The notes below the pieces were generated by a model. It worked only from the letters and a program-made list of their open reading frames with translations. It searched no databases and was not told the origin of the DNA. A program made the position numbers and the translations under genes. Below are positions 1 through 8,785 of a stretch of DNA of 64,000 nt, one piece after another. Position 1 is the first letter of the stretch. Each line of letters begins with the position of its first letter. The DNA is taken from assembly GCF_902859645.1 (NCBI RefSeq), contig NZ_CADIJR010000001.1:310001-374000 (forward strand), written 5' to 3'. Source of the DNA: Achromobacter insuavis. Lineage in GTDB: Bacteria; Pseudomonadota; Gammaproteobacteria; Burkholderiales; Burkholderiaceae_B.

Positions 1-1
1 C

Positions 2-283
2 ATCAACCTGACGTTCTACGGCAGCCCCGCGGTGCTGGCCCTGATCCGCAAGCGCCTCTACGAGGAGCTGCGGCAGCGGTCTGAGACCGTGGCCGACGTG
101 CGTTATTCGACCGACGGCGAGCAGGCCTGCACCGCCATCAGCCTGCGCAGCGACAGCGGCAACCCGTGGCCCGTGATCACCTGGCTCAGCGACCTGTGCC
201 GCGAGCTCGGTGTGCATACGCTGCGTGTCGGCGTGGCGCCGGCGCCGCGCGCGCAGGCCTCGGCCGTTCCCGTCCCGCATTGA
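2..283 (+). CDS. C-terminal part of a probable MgtC-family protein (5' end outside window)
   Basis: The reading frame is open from the window edge to a TGA and gives about 93 residues without a start. The fragment reads like a small alpha/beta regulatory domain (INLTFYGSP, DVRYSTDGEQA, VITWLSDLCRELGVHTLRV) and has no membrane segment. MgtC proteins end in a soluble ACT-like domain, and mgtC is commonly placed directly before mgtB, as this fragment is before an Mg2+ ATPase gene. The MgtC assignment rests mainly on that neighbour and on the fold-like pattern; another ACT-like domain protein is possible. Confidence 0.5.
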   Translation: MNLTFYGSPAVLALIRKRLYEELRQRSETVADVRYSTDGEQACTAISLRSDSGNPWPVITWLSDLCRELGVHTLRVGVAPAPRAQASAVPVPH

Positions 284-363
284 TCCCGCCTTACCCGATT
301 CTCACTATCCACCAAGCCCGCGCGGGCCGTGGACGGGGGACGCTCGCGCCTTGAGCCGGGCGC

Positions 364-392
364 GCTCCCGCCGACGGCGCGCGGGCGGGAGC
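364..392 (+). promoter_or_regulatory. Leader hairpin covering the ribosome-binding site of the Mg2+ ATPase gene
   Basis: A 9-bp perfect stem (GCTCCCGCC / GGCGGGAGC) encloses an 11-nt loop. Its 3' arm contains the only good Shine-Dalgarno sequence, GGGAG, for the ATG eight bases downstream. When folded it would hide the ribosome-binding site. mgtA-type genes are known for leader-RNA control in enterobacteria; whether this hairpin is Mg2+-responsive is inference. Confidence 0.5.
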
Positions 393-399
393 AGCGAAC

Positions 400-3171
400 A
401 TGAAGCAAGTCCAAGAAGCCTCGTTGCCGGCCCCGCGCGGGCCGCGCAGCGAGAAGACCTCCGCGTCCGGCGCCGCGCCGGGCAAGAACCGCACCATGCC
501 GGTGGCGCGCCATGCCGGCCTGTCGGTGCACGAAAGCCTGCAGACGCTGCAGACGCAGCGCGCCGGCCTGAGCGACGCCGAGGTCGCGGCCCGCCGCGCC
601 GTCGACGGCCTGAACGAGGTCGCGCACGACAAGCCGGCGCCCGCGTGGCTGCAATTGCTGCGCGCCTTCCGCAATCCGTTCGTGCTGGTGCTGCTGGGCC
701 TGGCCGCGGTCTCGTACCTGACCGACATCCAGTTCGCGGCGCCGGCCGATCGCGACTGGACCGGCATCATCATCATGCTGACCATGGTGTCGGTCAGCGG
801 CCTGCTGCGCTTCATCCAGGAATACCGCTCGGGCCGCGCCGCCGAGAAGCTCAAGTCGATGGTGCGCAGCACCGCCACGGTGGTCCGCCGCGACAGCCAT
901 TCCAGCGAGCCGGTGCGGCGCGAACTGCCGATGAACGAACTGGTGCCGGGCGACATCGTCGAGCTGCAGGCCGGCGACATGATTCCGGCCGACATCCGCC
1001 TGCTGCAATCGCGCGACCTGTTCATCAGCCAGGCCATCCTGACGGGCGAGGCGCTGCCGGTCGAGAAGTACGACACGCTGGGCAGCGTCAGCGCCAAGCG
1101 CGCCGAGGCGCAAGCCGGCGAGAACGCCGATCTGCTGGATCTGGCCAACATCTGCTTCATGGGCACCAACGTGGTCAGCGGCACCGCCACCGCGGTGGTG
1201 GTGGGCATCGGGCCGAATACGTACTTCGGCTCGCTGGCCAAGAACGTGGTGTCGACCAAGCGGGTCGAGACCAGCTTCGACCGCGGCGTCAACAGCGTGT
1301 CGTGGCTGCTCATCAAGTTCATGCTGGTGATGGTGCCGATCGTGTTCGTCATCAACGGCGTGACCAAGGGCGACTGGGTCACCGCGCTGACCTTCGCGCT
1401 GGCGGTGGCGGTGGGGCTGACGCCGGAAATGCTGCCGATGATCGTCTCGGCCAACCTGGCCAAGGGCGCGGTGGCGATGGCGCGGCGCAAGGTGGTGGTC
1501 AAGCGGCTCAACTCGGTGCAGAACTTCGGCGCGATGGATGTGCTGTGCACCGACAAGACCGGCACGCTGACGCAGGACCGCATCATCCTGGAACACCATT
1601 TCAACGTCGATGGCGATATTGATGACCAGGTGCTGCGCCTGGGCTGGCTGAACAGCGCCAACCAGAGCGGCCAGCGCAACCTGATGGACCGCGCCATCCT
1701 GGCCCGGGCGCGCGAGCTGCGCGGCTGGGACCGCAGCGCGCATCACGAGAAGGTCGACGAGATTCCGTTCGACTTCGTGCGCCGGCGCCTGTCGGTGGTG
1801 GTGCGCAGCGTCGACGGCGGCCTGGAGATGATCACCAAGGGCGCGGTCGAGGAAATGCTGGCGGTGAGCACGGGCGTGATGATCGACGGGCAGGAACGGC
1901 CGCTGGACGCGGCCATGCGCAAGCGCCTGCTGCGCAGCGCCGAGGCCTACAACCGCGATGGCTTCCGGGTGCTGGTGGTGGCCTCGCGCCGTCTCGAGGA
2001 CAGCGGCCGCACGCAGTTCCAGGCCAGCGATGAAAGCGGGCTGGTGGTGCGCGGCTTCCTGACGTTCCTGGATCCGCCCAAGGATTCGGCGCAGGCCGCG
2101 ATCCGCGCGCTCAACGACTACGGCGTGGCGGTGAAGGTGCTGACCGGCGACAACCCCATCGTGGCGGCCAAGGTCTGCCGCGAGGTGGGCCTGGATCTGG
2201 GCGATGACGACGCGCGCGTGCTGCTGGGCGCCGACATCGAGCAGATGGACGACGTGACGCTGTGCCGCCGCGCCGAGACCGCGGTGCTGTTCGCCAAGCT
2301 GACGCCGCTGCAGAAGTCGCGGGTGGTCAAGGCGCTGCAGGCCAACGGCCACACCGTGGGCTTCCTGGGCGACGGCATCAACGATGCCCCCGCGCTGCGC
2401 GACGCCGACGTCGGCATCTCGGTGGACAGCGGCGCCGACATCGCCAAGGAGACCGCCGACATCGTGTTGCTGGAAAAAGACCTGATGGTGCTGGAACAGG
2501 GCGTCATCAAGGGCCGCGAGACCTTCGGCAACATCCTCAAGTACCTGAACATGACCGCCAGCTCGAACTTCGGCAACGTGTTCTCGGTGCTGGTGGCGTC
2601 GGCCTGGCTGCCGTGGGAGCCGATGCTGTCGCTGCAGCTGCTGATCCAGAACCTGGTGTACGACATCTCGCAGCTGACCCTGCCGTGGGACCGCATGGAC
2701 GATGAGTTCCTGAAGAAGCCGCGCAAGTGGGAAGCGGGCAATATCCAGCGCTTCATGCTGTGGCTGGGGCCGACCTCGTCGGTGTTCGACATCACCACGT
2801 ATTTCCTGATGTGGACGGTGTTCGGCGCGGGCGCGGCCTATGCCCTGCACGGCGGCGACGGCGGCCAGACCATCATGAATTCGGGCTGGTTCATCGAGGG
2901 CCTGGTATCGCAGACTTTCGTGGTGCACATGCTGCGCACCCGCAAGATCCCGTTCCTGCAGAGCACGGCGTCGCTGCCGGTGCTGTTGTCGACCACCGCC
3001 GCGATCGCGCTGGCGTGCTGGCTGCCGTTCTCGCCGATCGCCGAGTCGATCGGGTTCGTGGCCCTGCCGCCGATCTACTTCGGCTGGCTGGCGCTGACCA
3101 TCCTGGGCTACATCGCGCTGACGCAGCAGGTCAAGACCTTCTACATCCGCCGCTATGGCCGCTGGTACTGA
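400..3171 (+). CDS. Magnesium-translocating P-type ATPase (MgtA/MgtB type)
   Basis: Inner-membrane P-type ATPase predicted to import Mg2+ using ATP. The 923 residues are close to the roughly 900 of MgtA/MgtB. Visible motifs are the actuator TGEALPVEK near residue 215, the phosphorylation site DKTGTLTQD with Asp385, and the hinge GDGINDAPAL near 657. The C-terminal membrane half has QLLIQNLVYDISQLTLPWDRMD, typical of the Mg2+ group. The N-terminal 50 residues are hydrophilic and longer than in enterobacterial MgtA; a Met at residue 33 is an alternative start, but the ATG at 400 has GGGAG ahead of it. The upstream MgtC-like fragment and the downstream small membrane gene form the likely operon. 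Confidence 0.93.
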   Translation: MKQVQEASLPAPRGPRSEKTSASGAAPGKNRTMPVARHAGLSVHESLQTLQTQRAGLSDAEVAARRAVDGLNEVAHDKPAPAWLQLLRAFRNPFVLVLLGLAAVSYLTDIQFAAPADRDWTGIIIMLTMVSVSGLLRFIQEYRSGRAAEKLKSMVRSTATVVRRDSHSSEPVRRELPMNELVPGDIVELQAGDMIPADIRLLQSRDLFISQAILTGEALPVEKYDTLGSVSAKRAEAQAGENADLLDLANICFMGTNVVSGTATAVVVGIGPNTYFGSLAKNVVSTKRVETSFDRGVNSVSWLLIKFMLVMVPIVFVINGVTKGDWVTALTFALAVAVGLTPEMLPMIVSANLAKGAVAMARRKVVVKRLNSVQNFGAMDVLCTDKTGTLTQDRIILEHHFNVDGDIDDQVLRLGWLNSANQSGQRNLMDRAILARARELRGWDRSAHHEKVDEIPFDFVRRRLSVVVRSVDGGLEMITKGAVEEMLAVSTGVMIDGQERPLDAAMRKRLLRSAEAYNRDGFRVLVVASRRLEDSGRTQFQASDESGLVVRGFLTFLDPPKDSAQAAIRALNDYGVAVKVLTGDNPIVAAKVCREVGLDLGDDDARVLLGADIEQMDDVTLCRRAETAVLFAKLTPLQKSRVVKALQANGHTVGFLGDGINDAPALRDADVGISVDSGADIAKETADIVLLEKDLMVLEQGVIKGRETFGNILKYLNMTASSNFGNVFSVLVASAWLPWEPMLSLQLLIQNLVYDISQLTLPWDRMDDEFLKKPRKWEAGNIQRFMLWLGPTSSVFDITTYFLMWTVFGAGAAYALHGGDGGQTIMNSGWFIEGLVSQTFVVHMLRTRKIPFLQSTASLPVLLSTTAAIALACWLPFSPIAESIGFVALPPIYFGWLALTILGYIALTQQVKTFYIRRYGRWY

Positions 3172-3189
3172 CATGCCGGGAGAGACGAC

Positions 3190-3384
3190 ATGGAAAAAGC
3201 GTTCGAGGAAATGCGCAAGTTCTCGCGCGACATGCACGCCTACGAGGTCGAACGGGCCGCCTTGCGCCGGCCCGGACAGACGCCGGACCTGCCGGACGGT
3301 CCGCTGATCCCGCTGCGGCTGTTGGTGCCGATGCTGCTGGCGTGGACGTTGGGCGTGGGCGGGATCCTGTGTTTCCTGCCCTGA
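3190..3384 (+). CDS. Small single-helix membrane protein behind the Mg2+ ATPase
   Basis: A 64-residue protein starting 18 bases after the ATPase stop, with a good ribosome-binding site (GGGAGAG). Residues 1-38 are charged (MEKAFEEMRKFSRDMHAYEVERA) and residues about 40-63 form one hydrophobic helix ending in CFLP. No family is recognised. Small membrane peptides such as MgtR and MgtS act on Mg2+ transporters in enterobacteria. This protein is longer and not visibly homologous, but its place in the operon makes a regulatory or stabilising partner role plausible. Confidence 0.65.
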   Translation: MEKAFEEMRKFSRDMHAYEVERAALRRPGQTPDLPDGPLIPLRLLVPMLLAWTLGVGGILCFLP

Positions 3385-3394
3385 CGGCGGGACG

Positions 3395-3427
3395 GGCAGG
3401 CGGGCGGCAAGGCGCCGCCCGCCTGCC
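3395..3427. terminator. Strong hairpin between convergent genes
   Basis: A 13-bp perfect GC stem (GGCAGGCGGGCGG and its complement) with a 7-nt loop lies directly after the small membrane gene and directly before the stop of the opposing short ORF. There is no T-run. The position suggests a bidirectional terminator. Confidence 0.6.
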
Positions 3428-3529
3428 TCAGGCGATGCGGTGCAGCGCCTGGATCACGCCGAGCGCGATCCAGATGCCGACGAGCACGGCGCCGCGGACG
3501 ATCCAGAGGGCCTTGATGGACGGTTTCAT
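3428..3529 (-). CDS. Possible 33-residue membrane miniprotein
   Basis: ATG to TGA encoding MKPSIKALWIVRGAVLVGIW followed by IALGVIQALHRIA: a short basic N-terminus, one 20-residue hydrophobic helix and a basic end. It faces the Mg2+ ATPase operon across a shared terminator hairpin. Its ribosome-binding site is weak (GCAGCCTCCCC before ATG), so it may be spurious. The composition is typical of real bacterial single-helix miniproteins. Confidence 0.35.
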   Translation of the reverse strand: MKPSIKALWIVRGAVLVGIWIALGVIQALHRIA

Positions 3530-3773
3530 GGGGAGGCTGCCGGTAGGCGTTGGCGGGACGGCGCGCCCTGCGGACGCGTCGTTGGGGGACCCGAAAATTA
3601 TAGGAACCGGCCCCTGCGCGGGCGAGGCGCCATTGGGATGGCGGGGATATACCTTGGTATATGCCGGCTTTCCGAAAGTGCGCCGCGGTCCGCGCCTGTC
3701 TCTACAATGGCGTCTCGCGGCGCGCGGCCATCGGGGCCCGGCGCCGGCGTCCATTCAACGGGGTGGCAGCGCC

Positions 3774-4853
3774 ATGTTCCTCAAGCCGGCCAGGTATCTG
3801 AAGCAGCGTCCCGGCGCGGGCGTCGCGTTGCTGGTGGCGCTGATGGCGCTGGTGTTCCTGGTGGACACCTTCACCCGCCTGGAAATCGCCGTGGCGGTGT
3901 TCTACGTGGCGGTGATCCTGGCGGCGCTGAGCTTCCTGCCGCGGCGCGGCGTCACCATTGTGGCGGTGGCGTGCGCGGCGTTGACGCTGCTCAGCCTGTA
4001 CCTCACGCCCAACGGCGGCGTGCTGCGCGAGCTGGGGCTGATCAATGCGCTCATCAGCATCGCCGCCATCGGCGTGACCACCTACCTGGCGCTCAAGCGG
4101 GCGGCGGCCGAGGACGCGGCGTTCGAGGCGCGCACGCAGCTGGCGCGCATGGCGCGCATCCACAGCCTGGGCGAGCTGACCGCGTCGATCGCGCACGAGA
4201 TCAACCAGCCGCTGGCGGCCATCGCCACCAGCGGCAGCGCCTGCCAGCGCTGGCTGGAGCACGATCCGCCCAACATCGAGCGGGCCCTGCGCGCGTTGCA
4301 GCGCATGACCGGCGACGTGCACCGCGCCAGCGAGGTGGTGGCGCGCATCCGCCGCGATGCGCGCAATGCCGCGCCGCAACGCGAGCGGCTGGACCTGGCC
4401 GACGTGATCGGCGAGGTGCTGGAACTGGCCGGCGGCGAACTGGCGCGCAACGAAGTGGTGGTGTCCACCCGCATCCAGGAGCGCGTGCCGGCGGTGCTGG
4501 GCGATCGCGTGCAGCTGGGGCAGGTGCTGGTCAACCTGGTGCTCAACGCCATCGAGGCGATGCAGCAGACCCCGGCCGGCGCGCGCCATCTGACGCTGCG
4601 CCTGTCGTGCCAGGAGCCGGGGCAGGTGCAGTGTTCGTTGACCGACACCGGCCCGGGCCTGGACCCGCAGGCGCGCGAGCGCCTGTTCGATACCTTCTGG
4701 AGCACCAAGCCGGAGGGCACCGGCCTGGGCCTGACCATCAGCCGCGGCATCATCGAGAGCCACGGCGGCAGGTTGTGGGCCGAGCCCGCCGCGCGCGAGG
4801 GCGCGGTGTTCTGTTTCATGCTGCCGGCGGCGGCCGAGGATGAGTCTGCATGA
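3774..4853 (+). CDS. Membrane sensor histidine kinase, FixL/DctB-like core
   Basis: A 359-residue kinase. About four hydrophobic segments fill residues 15-108 and there is no PAS or large periplasmic domain, so sensing is probably within the membrane. The dimerisation box LTASIAHEINQPLAAI puts the phosphorylated His at 141, followed by N box VLVNLVLNAIEAM, DTGPGLD and GTGLGLTIS. The ATG was chosen because the region before it is out of character and a TACAAT -10-like hexamer lies about 55 bases upstream. The stop overlaps the next start (ATGA), so kinase and regulator are translationally coupled. The signal is unknown. Confidence 0.85.
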   Translation: MFLKPARYLKQRPGAGVALLVALMALVFLVDTFTRLEIAVAVFYVAVILAALSFLPRRGVTIVAVACAALTLLSLYLTPNGGVLRELGLINALISIAAIGVTTYLALKRAAAEDAAFEARTQLARMARIHSLGELTASIAHEINQPLAAIATSGSACQRWLEHDPPNIERALRALQRMTGDVHRASEVVARIRRDARNAAPQRERLDLADVIGEVLELAGGELARNEVVVSTRIQERVPAVLGDRVQLGQVLVNLVLNAIEAMQQTPAGARHLTLRLSCQEPGQVQCSLTDTGPGLDPQARERLFDTFWSTKPEGTGLGLTISRGIIESHGGRLWAEPAAREGAVFCFMLPAAAEDESA

Positions 4854-5473
4854 TCGCAAGCACGCGGCCCGAGCCGGCCACGATCCACATCGTCGATGAC
4901 GACGCCTCGCTGCGCGAGTCGCTGGAGGACCTGATGCATTCGGTCGGCCTGCCGGTGCGCGGCTATGGCTCGGCGCAGGAATTCCTGGACGCCGATCCGG
5001 GCGCCGGCCCGGCCTGCCTGGTGCTGGACGTGCGCCTGCCGGGATTGAGCGGCATGGACCTGCTGCGGCGCCTGCAGCAGGCGCGGCGGCGCATGCCGGT
5101 GGTGATGATCACCGGCCACGGCGACATCCCCATGTCGGTCGCGGCGATGAAGCTGGGCGCGGTGGACTTCCTGACCAAGCCTTTCCGCGACCAGGACCTG
5201 CTGGACACCATCCACGCGGCGGTCGAGAAGGATCGCGCGCAACTGGCCAGCGCGTCGGGTTCGGACGAGGTCCAGGCCCGCTGGGACAGCTTGACCGACG
5301 GCGAGAAGGCGGTGATGGAGCGGGTGGTGCGCGGCATGCTGAACAAGCAGATCGCGGCCGAACTCAACGTCAGCGAGATCACGGTCAAGGTGCGGCGCGG
5401 GCGCGTCATGCGCAAGATGCAGGTGCGCACGCTGGCGGACCTGGTGCGCGCGGGCGGGCAACTGGGCGGCTAG
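4850..5473 (+). CDS. FixJ/TodT-like response regulator with LuxR-type HTH
   Basis: 207 residues. The receiver domain spans about 10-125 with the acidic pocket Asp16-18, phospho-acceptor Asp60 (LVLDVRLPG), and Lys110 in LTKPF. A LuxR/NarL-type helix-turn-helix lies at about 145-200 (LTDGEKAVMERVVRGMLNKQ, then IAAELNVSEITVKVRRGRVM). This domain order is that of the FixJ group. It is the cognate partner of the overlapping upstream kinase. No target gene is evident nearby. Confidence 0.88.
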   Translation: MIASTRPEPATIHIVDDDASLRESLEDLMHSVGLPVRGYGSAQEFLDADPGAGPACLVLDVRLPGLSGMDLLRRLQQARRRMPVVMITGHGDIPMSVAAMKLGAVDFLTKPFRDQDLLDTIHAAVEKDRAQLASASGSDEVQARWDSLTDGEKAVMERVVRGMLNKQIAAELNVSEITVKVRRGRVMRKMQVRTLADLVRAGGQLGG

Positions 5474-5492
5474 CGTCCCTGGCCATGGAACG

Positions 5493-5515
5493 GCCAGCCT
5501 CCGGTCGCGGCTGGC
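5493..5515. terminator. Hairpin between convergent operons
   Basis: A stem GCCAGCC / GGCTGGC with a 9-nt loop, 19 bases after the response regulator and before the opposing binding-protein gene. No T-run; placement is the main support. Confidence 0.4.
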
Positions 5516-5603
5516 AGGCCGTCGCCGCCGTGTACAGGCGGCCTCAATCCGCCTTGACAGACCGCTGACGTCGCGGTGCGGGCCGCCTTGTCAGTCGACC
5601 TTG

Positions 5604-6686
5604 TCAGTCCGCCTTGCCGGGCGGTTGCGCCGCCGCGCGCCACAGGTCGAGGAAGTGGCGCTTCTTCAGCGGATCCAGGTACACCAGCAAGCCCACGCCC
5701 AGCGCCACCGGCCGCACCCCCGCCGCCGGCACCACCGAGGCGCCGACCGGCCGCATGCCGGATTGGCGCGCGAGCATGTCCTGGCCGCGCGGCGACAGCA
5801 GGTAGTCGAGAAAGCGCGCGCCCAGGTCGGCGCGCGGCGCCTGCCGCGGAATGATGGCCGAGCGCGACAGCATTAGCGTGTAGTCCTGCGGATAGAGGAT
5901 GGCCAGCGGCGCGCCCTGGTCGATGCGGTGGCGGGTATAGGATTCCAGCAGGTTGTAGGCCAGCGTGATCTCGCCGCGTTCGAGCTTGTCGAGCGCGTGC
6001 TCGGTCGATTCGTGGACGCTCACGCCGTTGCGGCCGAAGGCGGCCAGCAGCGCGCCGGCCAGGCTGTCCAGGCGCGCGTCCTGGGTGGCGGCCAGGTAGC
6101 CGATGCCGCTGCCTTCGACGTCGTAGGTCGAGATGCGGCCGGCCAGCGGCTGGTCGGGCGCCTGCAGCAGGGCCAGCAGTTCGCGGCGGGTGCGCGGCGC
6201 GCGCGCTGCGTCTAGCGTGCGGGTGTCGTAGACCATCACGATGGGATCGGTGCCGATGCTGAAGACCTCGTCGCGCCAGTTGGCCCAGGCGGGCAGGGCG
6301 CGGGTGTCCGGCGACACGTGCGGCTGCGCATGGCCGTCGTTGACCAGCTTGGTCTGCAGGTCCATGGCGCTGCTGATGACCAGGTCGGGGCCGGCCTTCT
6401 CGCCCGGGGCCTGCGCGGCGCGGGCGGTCACTTCGGCATACAGCGCCTGGGTCGACAGCTCCGTGTATTCGAGGCGCACGCCGGGGTTGAGCTGGCTGAA
6501 GTCCTCCAGCACGCCGCGAAACACCTGCACGCTGTTGGAGGCGTGCAGCACCAGCACGTGCTTGCTGTCGGCCGGGCCCAGCGTCAGGCCGTCGGCGCTG
6601 GTCTCGGCGGCGGGGCTGGCGCTCGTCAGGAGCAGGGCGGCGCCGGCCGCGGCCAGGCGCGCGAGCAGGGGAAATCTAGGCGTCAT
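5604..6686 (-). CDS. Periplasmic binding protein coupled to a sensor kinase (iron/phosphoglycerate type)
   Basis: 360 residues beginning with a signal peptide (MTPRFPLLARLAAAGAALLL to ASPAAE). The body resembles ABC-type solute-binding proteins of the Fe3+/FutA or PgtC kind (VLHASNSVQVFRGVLEDF, DLVISSAMDLQTKLVNDG, GTDPIVMVYDTRTLD, RGQDMLARQSGMRP). The start ATG overlaps the kinase stop (ATGACGCCTAG), so it is made with the kinase. No permease or ATPase gene is present. The likely role is to present a ligand to the kinase, as PgtC does in the PgtABC system, rather than to transport. Confidence 0.75.
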   Translation of the reverse strand: MTPRFPLLARLAAAGAALLLTSASPAAETSADGLTLGPADSKHVLVLHASNSVQVFRGVLEDFSQLNPGVRLEYTELSTQALYAEVTARAAQAPGEKAGPDLVISSAMDLQTKLVNDGHAQPHVSPDTRALPAWANWRDEVFSIGTDPIVMVYDTRTLDAARAPRTRRELLALLQAPDQPLAGRISTYDVEGSGIGYLAATQDARLDSLAGALLAAFGRNGVSVHESTEHALDKLERGEITLAYNLLESYTRHRIDQGAPLAILYPQDYTLMLSRSAIIPRQAPRADLGARFLDYLLSPRGQDMLARQSGMRPVGASVVPAAGVRPVALGVGLLVYLDPLKKRHFLDLWRAAAQPPGKAD

Positions 6687-8118
6687 GGGCGTTGGCGGGC
6701 AGGTAGACGACGGCTTCGAGGCCGCCGCCGGGGCGGTTGCTGAGACTGAGCCGGCCCTGGTGGATGTCGACCACGCGCTTGATGATGGACAGCCCCAGGC
6801 CGGCGCCGGGCGTGCGCGGGTTGGGGCCGCGCGAGAAACGCTCGAAGGCGCTTTGCGCCAGCGCGGGCGGGATGCCGGGCCCCTGGTCGGCCACGGTGAT
6901 GCGCCAGCCGGCGTCGTGGCGTTCGAGCCGCACGTCGATGTGGCCGTCGGCCGAGGCGCCATGACGCAGGGCGTTGTCGATCAGGTTCTTGAAGGCCTCG
7001 CGCAGCATCAGGCTGTCGCCCGCGATGCGGGGCGGCGCGCCATCTTCCGCGTCGGGCAGGCGCAGCCGCACGTCGGGTTGCGGGTCGGCCTGCGGCACGG
7101 TGTCGTAGACGGCCTGGGACAGCAGCTCGGCCAGATCCACGGGGCCGAACTTGCGCACGTTGCTGCGATGGATGACGCTGGCGTCGCTGAGCAGCTGGTT
7201 CACCAGCCGCGACAGCTTTTCGGCGTTGCGCAGCACCGCCAGCAGGCTGCGGCGCTGTTCGGCCGGATCTTCCTCGTCCAGCGCCACTTCCATCTGCGCG
7301 TGCAGCGCCGCCAGCGGCGTGCGCAGCTGGTGCGCGGCCTCGGCGATGAACAGGCGCAGGGTATCGAGGTTCTCGGACAGCCGCGCCATGAAGCCGTCGA
7401 GCGAATGCACCAGCGTGTCCAGTTCCTCGGGCACCGGCGCGGCGATCGGATGCAGGTCGGCGGCGCTGCGCGCGGCCAGCTCGCGCTCGATGCGCTGGAT
7501 CGGCGAGAGCGAGCGCTGCAGGCCCCAATAGGCCAGCGCCAGCGCCGCGGCGGTGAAGCCGATCAGCGTCAGCGTGCCCTGCCACAGGATGCTCTCGGCC
7601 AGCGCGTTGCGCGCCTCGCGCGTTTGCGCCACCTGGATCAGCGCGGTTTCGGTGGCGCGCGGGCCGGCGATCTTGCGCTCCATCCATGCCACCCGCACGG
7701 GCTGGCCCTGGTAGCCGGTGGTGAACAGTTGCGGCGCGGCCGCGGCATCGGCGCCGTGGCCGGGCGGGGCGGCCAGGTCGGCGTAACCGGAGATCAGCGC
7801 GCCGTCGGCGGCCGCCACGCGGTAGAACACGCGGTCGCGCGGCGCCTGTTCCAGCAGTGCCAGGGCGGCGTAGGGCATGTCCATCTGCCACTCGCCCTGC
7901 ACCAGCTGCAGGCTGTCCGCCATCGACAGCACCGAGGCGCGCAGCAGTTGGTCGTAGGTGGTGTCGGCGGTCTGCTGCGCATAGCCGCGCACCAGCAGGT
8001 ACAGCGCGCTCAGCCCGACCACGAACAGCGCCAGCAGCATCGCCAGCAGGCGCCGGCGCACGGAAATGCGGTGGGACGGCACCGCCTCAGTCCCGTGGCG
8101 CCAGGGCGGCGTCGGCAT
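6676..8118 (-). CDS. Sensor histidine kinase, TctE family
   Basis: 480 residues. A first membrane helix lies at about 22-45 and a periplasmic region at about 46-180. A second helix at about 180-202 is followed by a HAMP-like segment and the His box FIAEAAHQLRTPLAAL with His263. The ATPase core follows with FKNLIDNALRHG, DQGPGIP and GAGLGLSI. The N-terminus overlaps the regulator gene by 32 bases. TctDE-type pairs sense carboxylates or other nutrients in this group of bacteria. The translationally coupled binding protein downstream suggests ligand detection through that protein. Confidence 0.87.
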   Translation of the reverse strand: MPTPPWRHGTEAVPSHRISVRRRLLAMLLALFVVGLSALYLLVRGYAQQTADTTYDQLLRASVLSMADSLQLVQGEWQMDMPYAALALLEQAPRDRVFYRVAAADGALISGYADLAAPPGHGADAAAAPQLFTTGYQGQPVRVAWMERKIAGPRATETALIQVAQTREARNALAESILWQGTLTLIGFTAAALALAYWGLQRSLSPIQRIERELAARSAADLHPIAAPVPEELDTLVHSLDGFMARLSENLDTLRLFIAEAAHQLRTPLAALHAQMEVALDEEDPAEQRRSLLAVLRNAEKLSRLVNQLLSDASVIHRSNVRKFGPVDLAELLSQAVYDTVPQADPQPDVRLRLPDAEDGAPPRIAGDSLMLREAFKNLIDNALRHGASADGHIDVRLERHDAGWRITVADQGPGIPPALAQSAFERFSRGPNPRTPGAGLGLSIIKRVVDIHQGRLSLSNRPGGGLEAVVYLPANAHDA

Positions 8119-8785
8119 CCCCGGCCGCCGTCAGCAGATAACCCGTGCCGCGCTGCGTCTCGATGCGCAGCGGCGAGCCTTCCAGCTTCTTGCGCAATCG
8201 CGCGATGTAGACCTCGATGGCATTGGGCGCGGCGTCGTCATCGAACGCGAACAGCTTGTTGGCGATCTCGGCCTTGCTGACCGCGCGGTTCATGCCGGCC
8301 AGCAGGATCTCGAGCAGGCTGTACTCGCGCTTGGGCAGATCGATGCGCTGCCCCGCCAGGCTGACCTGCCGCGCCGCGCTGTCGATCACCAGCTCGCCAA
8401 ACCGCAACACTCCCGCTGCCTGCACGCTGGGCCGCCGCAGCAACGCCCGGCAGCGCGCTTCCAGCTCGCGGAAGTCGAACGGCTTGGCCAGGTAATCATC
8501 GGCCCCCGTATCCAGCGCATGCACCCGATCCTCGATATCGATGCGCGCCGTCAACGCCAGCACCGGCGTCTTGCTGCCCCGATCCCGCAACCGATGCAGG
8601 ATCTCGAACCCCGACATGCGCGGCAATCCGATATCCAGGATCACCAGGTCAAAGGTCTCGTACTGCAACACCCCGTCCGCGTTCAACCCATCCATCTGGC
8701 AATCGACGGCATGCCCAAGACGACGCAGTCGCCGTACGAGCGCGTCGGCCAGGTCCTCATCATCTTCGATCACCAGAATCCGCAT
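8087..8785 (-). CDS. OmpR-family response regulator, TctD-like
   Basis: 232 residues. The receiver has Asp8-9, phospho-acceptor Asp51 (LVILDIGLPRMSG) and Lys101 (YLAKPFDF). The winged-helix DNA-binding domain spans about 125-222 (LPKREYSLLEILLAGMNRAV, IEVYIARLRKKL, RGTGYLL). First gene of a regulator-kinase-binding protein operon, which is an unusual fixed trio. The ATG at 8785 begins the canonical MRILVIEDD; longer reading of the frame upstream has repeat-derived sequence and is not coding. Confidence 0.9.
   Translation of the reverse strand: MRILVIEDDEDLADALVRRLRRLGHAVDCQMDGLNADGVLQYETFDLVILDIGLPRMSGFEILHRLRDRGSKTPVLALTARIDIEDRVHALDTGADDYLAKPFDFRELEARCRALLRRPSVQAAGVLRFGELVIDSAARQVSLAGQRIDLPKREYSLLEILLAGMNRAVSKAEIANKLFAFDDDAAPNAIEVYIARLRKKLEGSPLRIETQRGTGYLLTAAGDADAALAPRD

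Noticed and set aside
103-3237. Very long open frame opposite the Mg2+ ATPase gene
   Set aside because: It mirrors a gene with clear P-type ATPase motifs. Its product is His/Arg/Gln-rich without motifs, an artefact of high GC at third positions.
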